The notes under the pieces: model-generated
Database searches by the model: none
The model's input: the letters and a program-made list of their open reading frames with translations, nothing else
Told to the model about the DNA's origin: nothing
From: an uncultured bacterium
GTDB lineage: Bacteria > Cyanobacteriota > Vampirovibrionia > Gastranaerophilales > Gastranaerophilaceae
Assembly: GCA_902803165.1 (NCBI GenBank)
Contig: CADCOS010000091.1
Span: 1 to 38,445, forward strand
Reading direction: 5' to 3'
Length of the DNA: 38,445 nucleotides
Translations under genes and position numbers: made by a program
Part shown: positions 6,424 to 13,955 of the stretch, piece after piece
Layout: every line of letters begins with the position of its first letter
Numbering within the stretch: the stretch's first letter is position 1

Positions 6424-8097
6424 ATGGTTAGCTTATTTTCATCACTAAACATAGCATCAAATGCACTTTCGGTAAACGAATCAGCAATCAGCGTTGTATC
6501 ACATAACGTTGCTAATATGAATACCGAAGGTTACTCAAAGCAGAGAGTAAACCTTGCTACAAGAAATATTGCAGGCACTATCGGCGATAATGTAAATGCG
6601 CAGGTTCGTTCAAACGGCGGTGTAATGATTGCTAACGTTATGAGATATAATAACGACTACCTTAACAATTATTATCGTACTCAGGTTTCGGAATTAAACA
6701 AATACCAAGCTCAACTTGACGGACTGGGCGATCTTGCAGATGTATTTAATGACTTGGATGGTGAAGGTATTGACGGTGCTTTAGGTAAATTTTATGATTC
6801 ATTAAATAATTTACAGGAATATCCTGCAAGTTCAACAGCAAGAATTAACTTTATTGAAACAGCTAAGTCTCTGGCTGCTGTATTAAATTCAAAAAGTGTT
6901 CAGCTTGATCAGCTTAATTCTAAGGCTTTAGGAGATGGCGAATCAACGGATGCACTTGAAAAATCTGAAATTTTTACAAAAATAGGTGCATTTAATGATA
7001 AACTTGAAGAGCTTGCAGAAGTCAACAAAGCTCTCCAAGTAACACAAACAGGTACATTGACCGCAAACAACTTACTTGATAAGAGAGATTTAATTCTTAA
7101 TGATATCGCTGAATATATTGATATACAAGTTAAAGAAAATCCTAACGGTTCTGTAACTTTATATTCAGGTGATGACGCACTTGTTAAAGGTTCTGTTGTA
7201 ACAGGCAAATTGAGTATTGAACCGACCAAGACATATTGCTTGAACAACGGACTTACATACACTCCGGAATACTGGATTGATGCGGCAGGAAATAGGAGAA
7301 CGGAAAAAGCTGTAGTAAGTATAGTAAATTCAAGCGGTAATGTAGTAAAAGGTGATACAAACGGTGATATTACAGGCGGTTCACTCGGCGGACTTCTTCA
7401 TTCGGGAGATTTAAACGCTGACGGTATGAATCCCGGTAAAGCTCAAGCTGCTTTAAATTTAATTGCATCAGAAGTAGCAGATATGTTTAATACACTCAAC
7501 AAAAGGGAAAACGCATTTTATATAAATCCTAACGATACATCAAAATTGTATTACGAAACGGATGCATCAGGAAATATCACTAATGGCGGAAACAATGCGG
7601 ATATTTTCACAACACAAACAGGTACAGGAACAATAACTGCAGGTAATATCTCAGTAAACCCTGATTTACTTACAGATGACGGATGTTGGAAAATTGCATG
7701 CGCATACTTCCGTGACAGTGAAAATTTTGACGAAAATGCAATCGGTAATGCTCAAAACGTAGGTAACTCTTTTATTGATCCGAGCGGTAATCCTATCGGT
7801 TCATTCTTGGGTACAAGAAGCGAAAAAAGAGCTAACTTAAACGGACAATCTTTGGAAGATTATTACACAGGACTTGTCGGTAAAATTGCGGCAGGCGGAA
7901 GCAATGCTCAAAACATGGTAGATACTCAACAAGGGATTGTTGATTCTCTATATAACCAAATTAAATCGAATAACAGCGTAGATTTAAATGAAGAACTTGT
8001 TGATTTGGTTAAATACCAAACAGCTTATGCAGCTTCAGCTCAAGTATTTAATGTGGTTAATAATTGTTTGGATACTTTAATGACACTAGGAAGGTAA
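6424..8097 (+). CDS. flgK: Hook-filament junction protein FlgK (HAP1)
   Basis: The 557-aa protein begins with the axial N-terminal motif SLNIASNALSVNESAISVVS and HNVANMNTEGYSKQRV, and ends with the matching C-terminal coiled coil SVDLNEELVDLVKYQTAYAASAQVF and DTLMTLGR. FlgK forms the first of the two junction zones between hook and filament. The mid-region (about 190-500) is a variable domain, normal for the family. AGAGG lies upstream of the ATG. The stop is 8 nt before the flgL start. Confidence 0.95.
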   Translation: MVSLFSSLNIASNALSVNESAISVVSHNVANMNTEGYSKQRVNLATRNIAGTIGDNVNAQVRSNGGVMIANVMRYNNDYLNNYYRTQVSELNKYQAQLDGLGDLADVFNDLDGEGIDGALGKFYDSLNNLQEYPASSTARINFIETAKSLAAVLNSKSVQLDQLNSKALGDGESTDALEKSEIFTKIGAFNDKLEELAEVNKALQVTQTGTLTANNLLDKRDLILNDIAEYIDIQVKENPNGSVTLYSGDDALVKGSVVTGKLSIEPTKTYCLNNGLTYTPEYWIDAAGNRRTEKAVVSIVNSSGNVVKGDTNGDITGGSLGGLLHSGDLNADGMNPGKAQAALNLIASEVADMFNTLNKRENAFYINPNDTSKLYYETDASGNITNGGNNADIFTTQTGTGTITAGNISVNPDLLTDDGCWKIACAYFRDSENFDENAIGNAQNVGNSFIDPSGNPIGSFLGTRSEKRANLNGQSLEDYYTGLVGKIAAGGSNAQNMVDTQQGIVDSLYNQIKSNNSVDLNEELVDLVKYQTAYAASAQVFNVVNNCLDTLMTLGR

Positions 8098-8105
8098 TTA
8101 AAATT

Positions 8106-9164
8106 ATGGTTCAAAGAATTTCAACAGCAACAAGATATGCCCAATTGGTAGCAGATATGCAAATGAATCAGTTTAACTATAACAAGTTAACTGCTCAATT
8201 ATCTTCTGGTAAAAAACTTACAAGCATTTCTGATGATCCTATTGCTTCTGTAAATGTGTTAAATACAAACAGACAGTTAGGAAGAATTGAAACATATCAG
8301 GAAAATGTCGGTCTTGCAACTTCCGAATTATCTGCATTAGACGATTATATGGAACTTGCGAGAGGATATTTGCAAACTGCTTGGGATAAAGCTGTTCAAG
8401 CGAACAATCTTACATACAACGGAGATTCATTAAAAGCCATTAAAACGGAAATTGATGAAATTACTAAAACTATGGTTGATTTGGCAAATTCTGAATACGA
8501 TGACAACTATATTTTTGCAGGTGCTAATACAAAATTAGTTCCTTATGAATTGGGAGAAGACGGTTATATTACATATCACGGAACAAAGATGGATAATCCT
8601 GATTACATACGTCAAACAGAAGTTGCAGACGGAGTATTTGAAGTTATAAACACAACAGGTGACAGAGTTTTCGGATATTTTACACAAGAAGAAGTCTCTC
8701 GTGATTCCAACGGAGAGATTGTTACATTGAATCCTGATGACAATAAATATTATTATGAAGACGGAACAGAATGTACCGATACCAATATAACAACTCAAAT
8801 GGAAGACAAAGCCGTAGGTGTTATGGGTGCTTTAAGACAACTCAGCAACGGTCTTGAAAAAATGATAAACGGAAATACCTCCGAAGGTTATGACGAAATC
8901 CATGCTACATTGGACATGTTTGCGGATGCTCATACAAATATTCTTAATCAGCAAACAAAATTCGGCGGTGTATATAACAGAATGGAGATGACAACTTCCA
9001 CACTTGAGACAACAGGTGATAATTTGACATCTTATCTTACGGATTTGAATTCAATTGATTATCCTTCCGCAATTACTCAATGGTTGAATGCTCAATATGC
9101 ATATCAAGCAAGCTTGCAAGTAGCAGCTTCTTCAATGAATATGAGTCTTTTGAATTATCTGTAA
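8106..9164 (+). CDS. flgL: Hook-filament junction protein FlgL (HAP3)
   Basis: FlgL is recognised by a flagellin-like N-terminus (MVQRISTATRYAQLVADM, then LSSGKKLTSISDDP at about residues 34-47) and a flagellin-like C-terminus (QWLNAQYAYQASLQVAASSMNMSLLNYL in parts). It forms the second junction zone, onto which filament is built. The frame is open further upstream to 8064, inside flgK, but ATG 8106 gives the family-standard N-terminus and has AGGAAGGT at 8089-8096 upstream, so I chose it; the product is 352 aa. It is the last gene of the flagellar operon. Confidence 0.93.
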   Translation: MVQRISTATRYAQLVADMQMNQFNYNKLTAQLSSGKKLTSISDDPIASVNVLNTNRQLGRIETYQENVGLATSELSALDDYMELARGYLQTAWDKAVQANNLTYNGDSLKAIKTEIDEITKTMVDLANSEYDDNYIFAGANTKLVPYELGEDGYITYHGTKMDNPDYIRQTEVADGVFEVINTTGDRVFGYFTQEEVSRDSNGEIVTLNPDDNKYYYEDGTECTDTNITTQMEDKAVGVMGALRQLSNGLEKMINGNTSEGYDEIHATLDMFADAHTNILNQQTKFGGVYNRMEMTTSTLETTGDNLTSYLTDLNSIDYPSAITQWLNAQYAYQASLQVAASSMNMSLLNYL

Positions 9165-9184
9165 ATTTAAAAATATATAACTAA

Positions 9185-9211
9185 GAGGGTTTTCAAGGAC
9201 AGAAAACCCTC
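9185..9211. repeat. Hairpin after flgL
   Basis: A perfect 10-bp stem (GAGGGTTTTC with its complement) and a 7-nt loop lie shortly after the flgL stop. No U-tract follows, so it may be an RNA-stabilising hairpin or a processing site rather than the terminator itself. Confidence 0.55.
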
Positions 9212-9254
9212 CAAAACAAAAATAGTCTACAATTTTTATATACTTACCATTTTA

Positions 9255-9281
9255 AGGACAGGGAATCTGTTCTTTTTTTTT
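9255..9281 (+). terminator. Intrinsic terminator of the flagellar operon
   Basis: AGGACAG at 9255-9261 pairs with CTGTTCT at 9267-9273 (one G-U pair) and is followed at once by a run of T. It ends plus-strand transcription just before the convergent gene whose stop lies at 9280. Confidence 0.75.
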
Positions 9282-9906
9282 ATTTTATATTCGGGAACAC
9301 ATAAATTGTTCCGTCACTGTCACGCCATTTCAGCCAGCCGGTTTTAGGAGTTTTATCCAAGTCCATAGCCGAAACCAGCGCCCAATTGCCGCTTATTTTC
9401 GTCAATTTAATCTTCTGCACATGATTAAGCTTGGATAGTGATTGCGACAAGTCTTCGTTTTTAGCGTGTAAAGTATAAGTATTTTCAGGTGCATCTTTTA
9501 AAATACGAATTCCGTATTTTCTGCCGTACATATTATAGAAATTCATCCATGGCAAAAATTGCATCCTGTCAGCTGTTTGTGTCCATCCTTTTAAATTATT
9601 TTTTCTGTCATACAGGATTTCAACCCAGCCGTCCTCATCAATATCAGTTACATAAAGAAATCCGAGTTGTTTTTCATTTATCAAAAGTGCAAAACTTCCT
9701 TCAGGCATTGTCTCTTTTTTATATGAAAATTCTATTGTCTTTATAATTTCAGAATTTTTATCAGCGGCTTCATAAAGTGTCAACTCCTTGTCTGTTTGGT
9801 AAACTCCCATTGCGTTATTCGGAACGGATTCCACGTAATAAGGTGCTGTATCCGCATAAACTGCCGGTATAATTAACATAGACAATATTATTAAAATCTT
9901 TTTCAT
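9280..9906 (-). CDS. Secreted SH3-like hypothetical protein
   Basis: The 208-aa product starts with a clear signal peptide (MKKILIILSMLIIPAVYADT) and appears to be periplasmic or extracellular. The mature part looks like two SH3b-type beta barrels: the first from about residue 34 to 112, containing VYQTDKELTLYEAADKNSEI and ending with GWTQ, and the second from about 130 to 205, containing WALVSAMDLDKTPKTGWLKW. Paired tryptophans after glycine (GWT, GWL) are typical of SH3b repeats that bind wall material. I do not recognise a named family. GAGGGGAAAG precedes the ATG. It is convergent with flgL and is transcribed alone. Confidence 0.72.
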   Translation of the reverse strand: MKKILIILSMLIIPAVYADTAPYYVESVPNNAMGVYQTDKELTLYEAADKNSEIIKTIEFSYKKETMPEGSFALLINEKQLGFLYVTDIDEDGWVEILYDRKNNLKGWTQTADRMQFLPWMNFYNMYGRKYGIRILKDAPENTYTLHAKNEDLSQSLSKLNHVQKIKLTKISGNWALVSAMDLDKTPKTGWLKWRDSDGTIYVFPNIK

Positions 9907-10005
9907 TTAACTTTCCCCTCAATAAGAACATTTTACATTTCATATAACGAAAAGACAATATTTTTTGTTCAAATAAATTGAAAAGAATCAAAAAATATGC
10001 AATAA

Positions 10006-10011
10006 TATAAT
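10006..10011 (+). promoter_or_regulatory. -10 box for the structured RNA
   Basis: TATAAT at 10006-10011 would start transcription near 10018-10023, exactly where the closing stem of the RNA begins. No good -35 box is present at the right spacing. Confidence 0.45.
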
Positions 10012-10022
10012 TACTTTATATA

Positions 10023-10190
10023 GGTGTTTATTTTGTTCCTACATTTTTAATTAAAAGGGAGAGTAAGCTCTATAGTTTTTGAAGTATACCCGCCGATAAC
10101 AAATCGCCAGCGGGAAACGGATACTCTGAGGCACTCACCCACCTGCTGAGTAGGCAGGTAACAAAATCGCACTTATATAAAGTTTTTTAT
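10023..10190 (+). ncRNA. Structured non-coding RNA, possibly 6S RNA
   Basis: The 355-bp gap between 9906 and 10262 holds an RNA-like fold. A closing stem pairs 10030-10037 (ATTTTGTT) with 10160-10167, extended by GTG/CAC outside and CCTAC/GTAGG (10038-10042 with 10150-10154) inside. Next comes an AT-rich open stretch (10043-10056) opposite 10128-10149. Above it AGAGTA (10060-10065) pairs with TACTCT (10122-10127). The apical hairpin is CCCGC plus CGAT (10089-10097) with ATCG and GCGGG (10103-10114). A competing small hairpin is ACCTGC/GCAGGT (10141-10146 with 10154-10159). A T6 run at 10183-10188 could end the transcript. A rod with a large asymmetric central bubble and a hairpin on its 3' side is the architecture of 6S RNA. 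No open frame fits. The name is an inference; that a structured RNA is made is better supported. Confidence 0.5.
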
Positions 10191-10191
10191 T

Positions 10192-10206
10192 TAAGATTTA
10201 ATCTTA
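10192..10206. promoter_or_regulatory. Palindrome before the mutase gene
   Basis: TAAGATT at 10192-10198 and AATCTTA at 10200-10206 form a 15-nt palindrome directly upstream of a TTTACA element at 10211-10216. It could be an operator for the mutase gene or the last hairpin of the RNA transcript. Confidence 0.3.
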
Positions 10207-10261
10207 TAAATTTACATGATAAAATTATTTTATAAATTGAATTAGAGAAGAGGCAGCATTG

Positions 10262-11647
10262 ATGATTAAATTCGGTACTGACGGCTGGAGAGCTATTTTA
10301 GGAGAAGAATTCCATGATTTTAATGTCGAAAAAGTTACTCTTGCTATGGGAAAATATGTCTATGATAATTTTGGATACGATAAACAAATAATTATAGGCT
10401 ATGATCCTCGTAACAAAGCGGATTATTATGCTAAATTATGTGCCGAAATACTTGCTAAAAAAGGGTTTATAGTTGCACTGTCTTCTCATGTTGTGCCGAC
10501 ACCTGTTCTTGCATTTAATGCCAAGTTCAGAAACGCCTGCGCTATCATGTTTACGGCATCACACAACCCGCCTGAATATCTTGGCATGAAATTTATTCCC
10601 GATTATGCAGGACCTGCGACGTCTGATATTACAGACGAAATTACAGAAAATCTCGGGAAAGATTTTCCGTCTGCTGATAAATCGCAAAAAGTAAATACTG
10701 CCGAATTTGGTACGGCATACTTTGCAAAAATTAAAAAGCTCATTGATTTTAAAAAGATAAAAACCTTAAAATCAAAAATTATTTTTGACGGTTTATATTC
10801 CGCTTCAATAGGATATTTTGACAAACTTTTGGACTCTAACGGAATTAAATACAGTTCAATCCACATGGAGCATGATATAAATTTCGGCGGACTCATGCCG
10901 GATCCAAAACCTAAATACTTGAAAGAATTAGTAAGTAAGGTTTGCTCAGAACAAAATACAATAGGCTTGGCAAACGATGGTGATGCTGACAGGTTCGGAG
11001 TTATTGATGAAAACGGATATTATGTTGCACCGGATGTGGTTATAGCAATTTTATTAAAATATCTTATTAAAAAAGGATACAAAGGAAGTCTTGTTACAAC
11101 GGTAGGTTCAAGCATTTTGCTTGATGAAACAGCCAAAAAGCTGAATGTGCCTGTTATCGAAACGCCTGTAGGGTTCAAGTATATTGGCGAAGCAATGCGA
11201 AATAACGAAGTTATAATCGGCGGCGAAGAGTCAGGAGGTTTAAGTATACAAGGACATATTCCGGAAAAAGACGGAATACTGGCGAATTTGCTTTTGCTTG
11301 AGGCAGTGGCGGACAGCGGCAGAAGTTTGTATGAATTGGTTCAAGATACATACGCTTTTGTGGGAAGCAAATTCTATGCAGACAGACACGATTTCCAAAA
11401 ATCGGATTCGGAAACAATTAATAAAGTATTGGAAATATTTAATGCCATAAAAATAATAGGGCAATATGAAGTTACTAATATTGACAAAAAAGACGGGGCT
11501 AAAATTATGCTCGGTAATAAAGCTAAAATTCTCGTTCGTCCGAGCGGAACAGAACCTTTGTTAAGAGTTTATTTTGAAGCTGACAACAAAGAAAAACTTG
11601 CAGAAATTGAAACCGTCACGGATGAATTAATTAACAGCATACATTAA
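10262..11647 (+). CDS. Phosphohexomutase (phosphoglucomutase/phosphomannomutase family)
   Basis: This 461-aa alpha-D-phosphohexomutase interconverts hexose 1- and 6-phosphates for sugar-nucleotide and polysaccharide synthesis. All four signatures are present in order: FGTDGWRA at the N-terminus, the phosphoserine loop TASHNP with catalytic Ser100, the metal-binding DGDADR at 239-244, the sugar-binding GGEESGG at 320-326, and the phosphate-binding RPSGTEP at 426-432. It resembles the group annotated as phosphoglucomutase/phosphomannomutase in cyanobacteria rather than GlmM, whose sugar loop is GGEQSGH. I leave the exact sugar open. The ATG at 10262 has AGAGG at 10249-10253; a TTG directly before it is a less likely start. 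Confidence 0.92.
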   Translation: MIKFGTDGWRAILGEEFHDFNVEKVTLAMGKYVYDNFGYDKQIIIGYDPRNKADYYAKLCAEILAKKGFIVALSSHVVPTPVLAFNAKFRNACAIMFTASHNPPEYLGMKFIPDYAGPATSDITDEITENLGKDFPSADKSQKVNTAEFGTAYFAKIKKLIDFKKIKTLKSKIIFDGLYSASIGYFDKLLDSNGIKYSSIHMEHDINFGGLMPDPKPKYLKELVSKVCSEQNTIGLANDGDADRFGVIDENGYYVAPDVVIAILLKYLIKKGYKGSLVTTVGSSILLDETAKKLNVPVIETPVGFKYIGEAMRNNEVIIGGEESGGLSIQGHIPEKDGILANLLLLEAVADSGRSLYELVQDTYAFVGSKFYADRHDFQKSDSETINKVLEIFNAIKIIGQYEVTNIDKKDGAKIMLGNKAKILVRPSGTEPLLRVYFEADNKEKLAEIETVTDELINSIH

Positions 11648-11655
11648 ATAGAAGA

Positions 11656-11678
11656 TGCGGAAAATTTTTATTTCCCGC
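11656..11678. repeat. Hairpin after the mutase gene
   Basis: GCGGAAA and TTTCCCGC form an imperfect stem with one bulged base, soon after the mutase stop. There is no U-tract. It may be a weak or Rho-assisted terminator. Confidence 0.35.
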
Positions 11679-11741
11679 AAACTCATTGTTTACATAATCG
11701 GAAAAATATTATAGAATTATTATAAAGAGGGGAAAAAACAA

Positions 11742-12089
11742 ATGCCAAATAGTGATGCAATACCTGTTGAGGTAATAATATTAACTGAAACGAGCGATAT
11801 AAAAGGTACAGTATATGTATCTAAAGGCGTTGCCGCAAATCGTCAGCTGACAGAGCTTTTGAACGATTCAAACAGAAGATTCCTTGCGGTAACCAATGTA
11901 GAGATTTATCCTAAAAATTCTAACCAGCCTCCTAAGAGATATGAATTTTTAGAATTGCACATGGATTCTATTTTAATGGTTCATCCTATAACTCAAGCTT
12001 TGTTTAAAGATTCGCCTAAATCTCAAGAAGAAGATATTGCAAGATTTAGAGAATTACGAGCTAAATTAAATCAAACCAAGCCGTTTTAG
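11742..12089 (+). CDS. Small conserved protein with an RLSDLLN-like motif
   Basis: The 115-aa cytoplasmic protein has a beta-rich core: VEVIILTETSDIKGTVYVSK (residues 9-28), then NRQLTELLNDSNRRFLAVTNVEIY (33-56), then a strand FLELHMDSILMVHPI. The layout of a GxV strand, an R-L-x-x-L-L-N turn and an F-L-x-V-T-x-V strand looks like the DUF6812-type small domain seen in assorted bacteria, whose function is unknown. The assignment is from memory of the pattern and is tentative. It has its own leader, with GAGGGG upstream of the ATG and an AT-rich promoter region near 11687-11715, and a strong terminator after it. No enzyme motif is visible. Confidence 0.7.
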   Translation: MPNSDAIPVEVIILTETSDIKGTVYVSKGVAANRQLTELLNDSNRRFLAVTNVEIYPKNSNQPPKRYEFLELHMDSILMVHPITQALFKDSPKSQEEDIARFRELRAKLNQTKPF

Positions 12090-12107
12090 GTTTGTTCAAG
12101 GTTATGA

Positions 12108-12146
12108 AAAAGCGGCGATTTTGACTCTGTCAAAATCGCCGCTTTT
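12108..12146. terminator. Bidirectional intrinsic terminator
   Basis: An 18-bp perfect stem (AAAAGCGGCGATTTTGAC at 12108-12125 with its complement at 12129-12146) and a 3-nt loop lie between convergent genes. A-runs and T-runs flank it on both sides, so it can stop transcription from either strand. Confidence 0.92.
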
Positions 12147-12150
12147 GTAT

Positions 12151-13107
12151 CTATTTAAGCGTAATTGAAAAATTGCCGTTATTAAAACTTATTGAAATTC
12201 TGAATGTTTCGCCTTTATACAAAGCAGGCGGAGGATTGTATGTCGGAGTCGACATTACTGCCTTATAAACCGCATCATTTAATGTCATATTAGTTGATTT
12301 TTGTTCAAATGTCCTGTTGACGAGTTTACCGCTTGAATTGAGCGAAAAAGCAACCACACAGCTCCCGTCTCCTATAACTTTTGTAAAATCTACTTTCCTT
12401 CCGATTTCATTTCTCAGATTAATTTTATATGTTGCATATTCTTGTTTATCCTGCTGCGCTTGAAGTAATTTTTGAGCCTGTTCAGCTATTTTTGCCTGTT
12501 TTTCCGCTTCTGAAGAAACAGTTTCCGTAACGGGTTGATAAATCGGCTTTTTCACTTCTTGTTTTTGTACTTGTTTTGGAGCGGTTTTCTGAACCGGTTT
12601 TGCGGTTTGTTTTTTAATAACAGGTTTTGTTTGCGTTGTTTTTTTAACTACAGGCGCCGGTTTACTCTGTGTTTTAACTACAGCCGGCATGACAGGTTGT
12701 TTCGGTTCTTCTTTTTTTACTTCCGGCTGTTGAATTTGAGATTCTTTCCATAATTTATTAATTGACGGTATTTCAACATTTACCGTTTCTTTTTTAATCG
12801 GTGCTTTTACTTCTTTTTCCGCAGGTTTCCAGGCAAAAATAATTAAAAATGATAATATCAAACAGAGAATAAATATTGTCATAGATATCGGTTCAATATT
12901 TATCCGCGCTTTTGGTGATATTTCATTATAAATTTGTGACTGTACAATATTCGGCTCTTCTTTTTGTTCGGGAACAGTATTAACTGCTTCTTTAACAGGG
13001 TTTTCCGGCTTTTTATCCTCGATTGTTAAGACAAACTCATCGTTCCCGCAATCACAATATTCGGGTTTTTTATCATATTCTAAACCGCATTCAGTACATT
13101 TATACAT
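12151..13107 (-). CDS. Zinc-ribbon, TM and TonB/TolA-like C-terminal protein
   Basis: The 318-aa protein has four parts. Residues 1-25 form a short zinc ribbon (C4, C7, C18, C20). Residues 75-93 are a TM helix. Residues 94-222 are a long K/P/Q/V-rich linker with repeated KPV and KQ units, like the TonB periplasmic spacer, ending in an A/Q-rich helix as in TolA. Residues 223-318 resemble the TonB/TolA C-terminal domain (INLRNEIGRKV, VVAFSLNSSGKLVN, AVMSTPTYNPPP). A cytoplasmic metal-binding head on a TonB-like protein is unusual. It is the last gene of a six-gene set, but it also seems to have its own promoter (13114-13142), with the ATG at the expected transcription start and no Shine-Dalgarno. 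The architecture is clear, the function unknown. Confidence 0.72.
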   Translation of the reverse strand: MYKCTECGLEYDKKPEYCDCGNDEFVLTIEDKKPENPVKEAVNTVPEQKEEPNIVQSQIYNEISPKARINIEPISMTIFILCLILSFLIIFAWKPAEKEVKAPIKKETVNVEIPSINKLWKESQIQQPEVKKEEPKQPVMPAVVKTQSKPAPVVKKTTQTKPVIKKQTAKPVQKTAPKQVQKQEVKKPIYQPVTETVSSEAEKQAKIAEQAQKLLQAQQDKQEYATYKINLRNEIGRKVDFTKVIGDGSCVVAFSLNSSGKLVNRTFEQKSTNMTLNDAVYKAVMSTPTYNPPPALYKGETFRISISFNNGNFSITLK

Positions 13108-13109
13108 AA

Positions 13110-13130
13110 TTCATTTATATTATAAATGAA
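13110..13130. promoter_or_regulatory. Palindrome overlapping the promoter of the zinc-ribbon gene
   Basis: TTCATTTATA at 13110-13119 and its exact complement at 13121-13130 form a 21-nt palindrome that covers the -10 box and ends 2 nt before the ATG. It could be an operator, or a hairpin at the end of the upstream gene's transcript. Confidence 0.5.
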
Positions 13131-13142
13131 CAGTATTATCAA
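13114..13142 (-). promoter_or_regulatory. Internal promoter, probably giving a leaderless mRNA
   Basis: On the minus strand TTGATA (13142 to 13137) is followed after 17 nt by TATAAA (13119 to 13114). The ATG of the downstream gene begins 7 nt after the -10 box, at the expected start of transcription. Confidence 0.55.
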
Positions 13143-13144
13143 CA

Positions 13145-13951
13145 TTATTTCGATATTTTTTCAATATCATTATAATCTTGAGGAGTGCTGTATCTTTCGC
13201 TCGCAGAAATTTTCCACCCGCCTTTTACTTCTGTAGAAGTTCTTGATGAGCCTGTTGGGAAGTTTAGGATATCTTTGCCTTGATAACTCCTGATTACAGG
13301 AGCTATATATTGAACTGCGTACGGTGTGTATGAAGACGGAGTTGCATAAGTTTGAACATTTGAAACTCGCCCAAATTTATCTACATTAAATGAAAATCTA
13401 AAAACAGTACCTTCCGGAATTGAAGGTAAGAAAACTTCTTTCATAATCTTGTTTTGCAAATTTGAACGCCAGATATTCCAAGCAATTTCTTCTTCTTGTT
13501 GAGTTAATATTTTTTTTACCGGCTCTGTTTTTACCACCGTTTTAACAGGAGTTGTAACCGTTTTTACCGGCTCAACAATTTTTTGCGGAATTTGTTGAAT
13601 TTTTGTTTCTGTTGATTTAACGGGTGTTTGTTTTTGAGTATTAGTCACCGCCGTTTTTGTCTCTGTTTTCTTAACAGGGGTTTGCTTTTTAACCGTACTT
13701 ACAATCTTACGCTCATTTTTTTTCTGTACAGGCTCAACTTTTTTTTCTGTTTTTACCGTCACGGTTTTAGGCACAGCCGGAATTTCCATTATGGGAATGT
13801 CTTCTGTTTCCGTTTCTACAGTATTTTCAGGTGCAATTACGTAATCGGAATTATATACAATCACGGATTTATGCATTTCGGGTTTTAAAGAGCATATTAA
13901 AACCGTTGAAACAACTGCAACAATTAGTATTATTTGTAAAAACAGTCTCAC
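13145..13951 (-). CDS. TonB/TolA-like envelope protein
   Basis: The 268-aa product has an N-terminal TM or uncleaved signal (1-20), a linker of about 140 residues rich in K, T, V and P (many PVKT and KKTETK units) and a C-terminal domain (about 175-250) with WRSNLQNKIMKEV, FRFSFNVDKFGRVSNV and a YTPYAVQYIAPVIRSYQ helix. This matches the TonB/TolA C-terminal pattern and resembles the same part of the next gene's product. TonB-like proteins carry proton-motive energy from inner membrane to outer-membrane partners. Right after the TM it has ICSLKPEMHK (residues 19-28), a motif shared with the first protein of this gene set. The GTG start lies 4 nt after the stop of the upstream gene. Confidence 0.65.
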   Translation of the reverse strand: MRLFLQIILIVAVVSTVLICSLKPEMHKSVIVYNSDYVIAPENTVETETEDIPIMEIPAVPKTVTVKTEKKVEPVQKKNERKIVSTVKKQTPVKKTETKTAVTNTQKQTPVKSTETKIQQIPQKIVEPVKTVTTPVKTVVKTEPVKKILTQQEEEIAWNIWRSNLQNKIMKEVFLPSIPEGTVFRFSFNVDKFGRVSNVQTYATPSSYTPYAVQYIAPVIRSYQGKDILNFPTGSSRTSTEVKGGWKISASERYSTPQDYNDIEKISK

Positions 13952-13955
13952 TTAA

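Noticed and set aside
6909-7262. 117-codon minus-strand frame inside flgK
   Set aside because: It lies wholly inside a well-supported gene, lacks a start signal, and has the biased composition of an antisense shadow.
8064-8105. Upstream start for flgL at 8064
   Set aside because: It would overlap flgK by 34 nt and add 14 residues not found in FlgL; ATG 8106 has a good ribosome site and the family N-terminus.
10023-10190. glmS ribozyme or metabolite riboswitch controlling the mutase gene
   Set aside because: None of the conserved core sequences of glmS, cobalamin, SAM, glycine or c-di-GMP riboswitches is visible, and a U-run ends the element before the gene.
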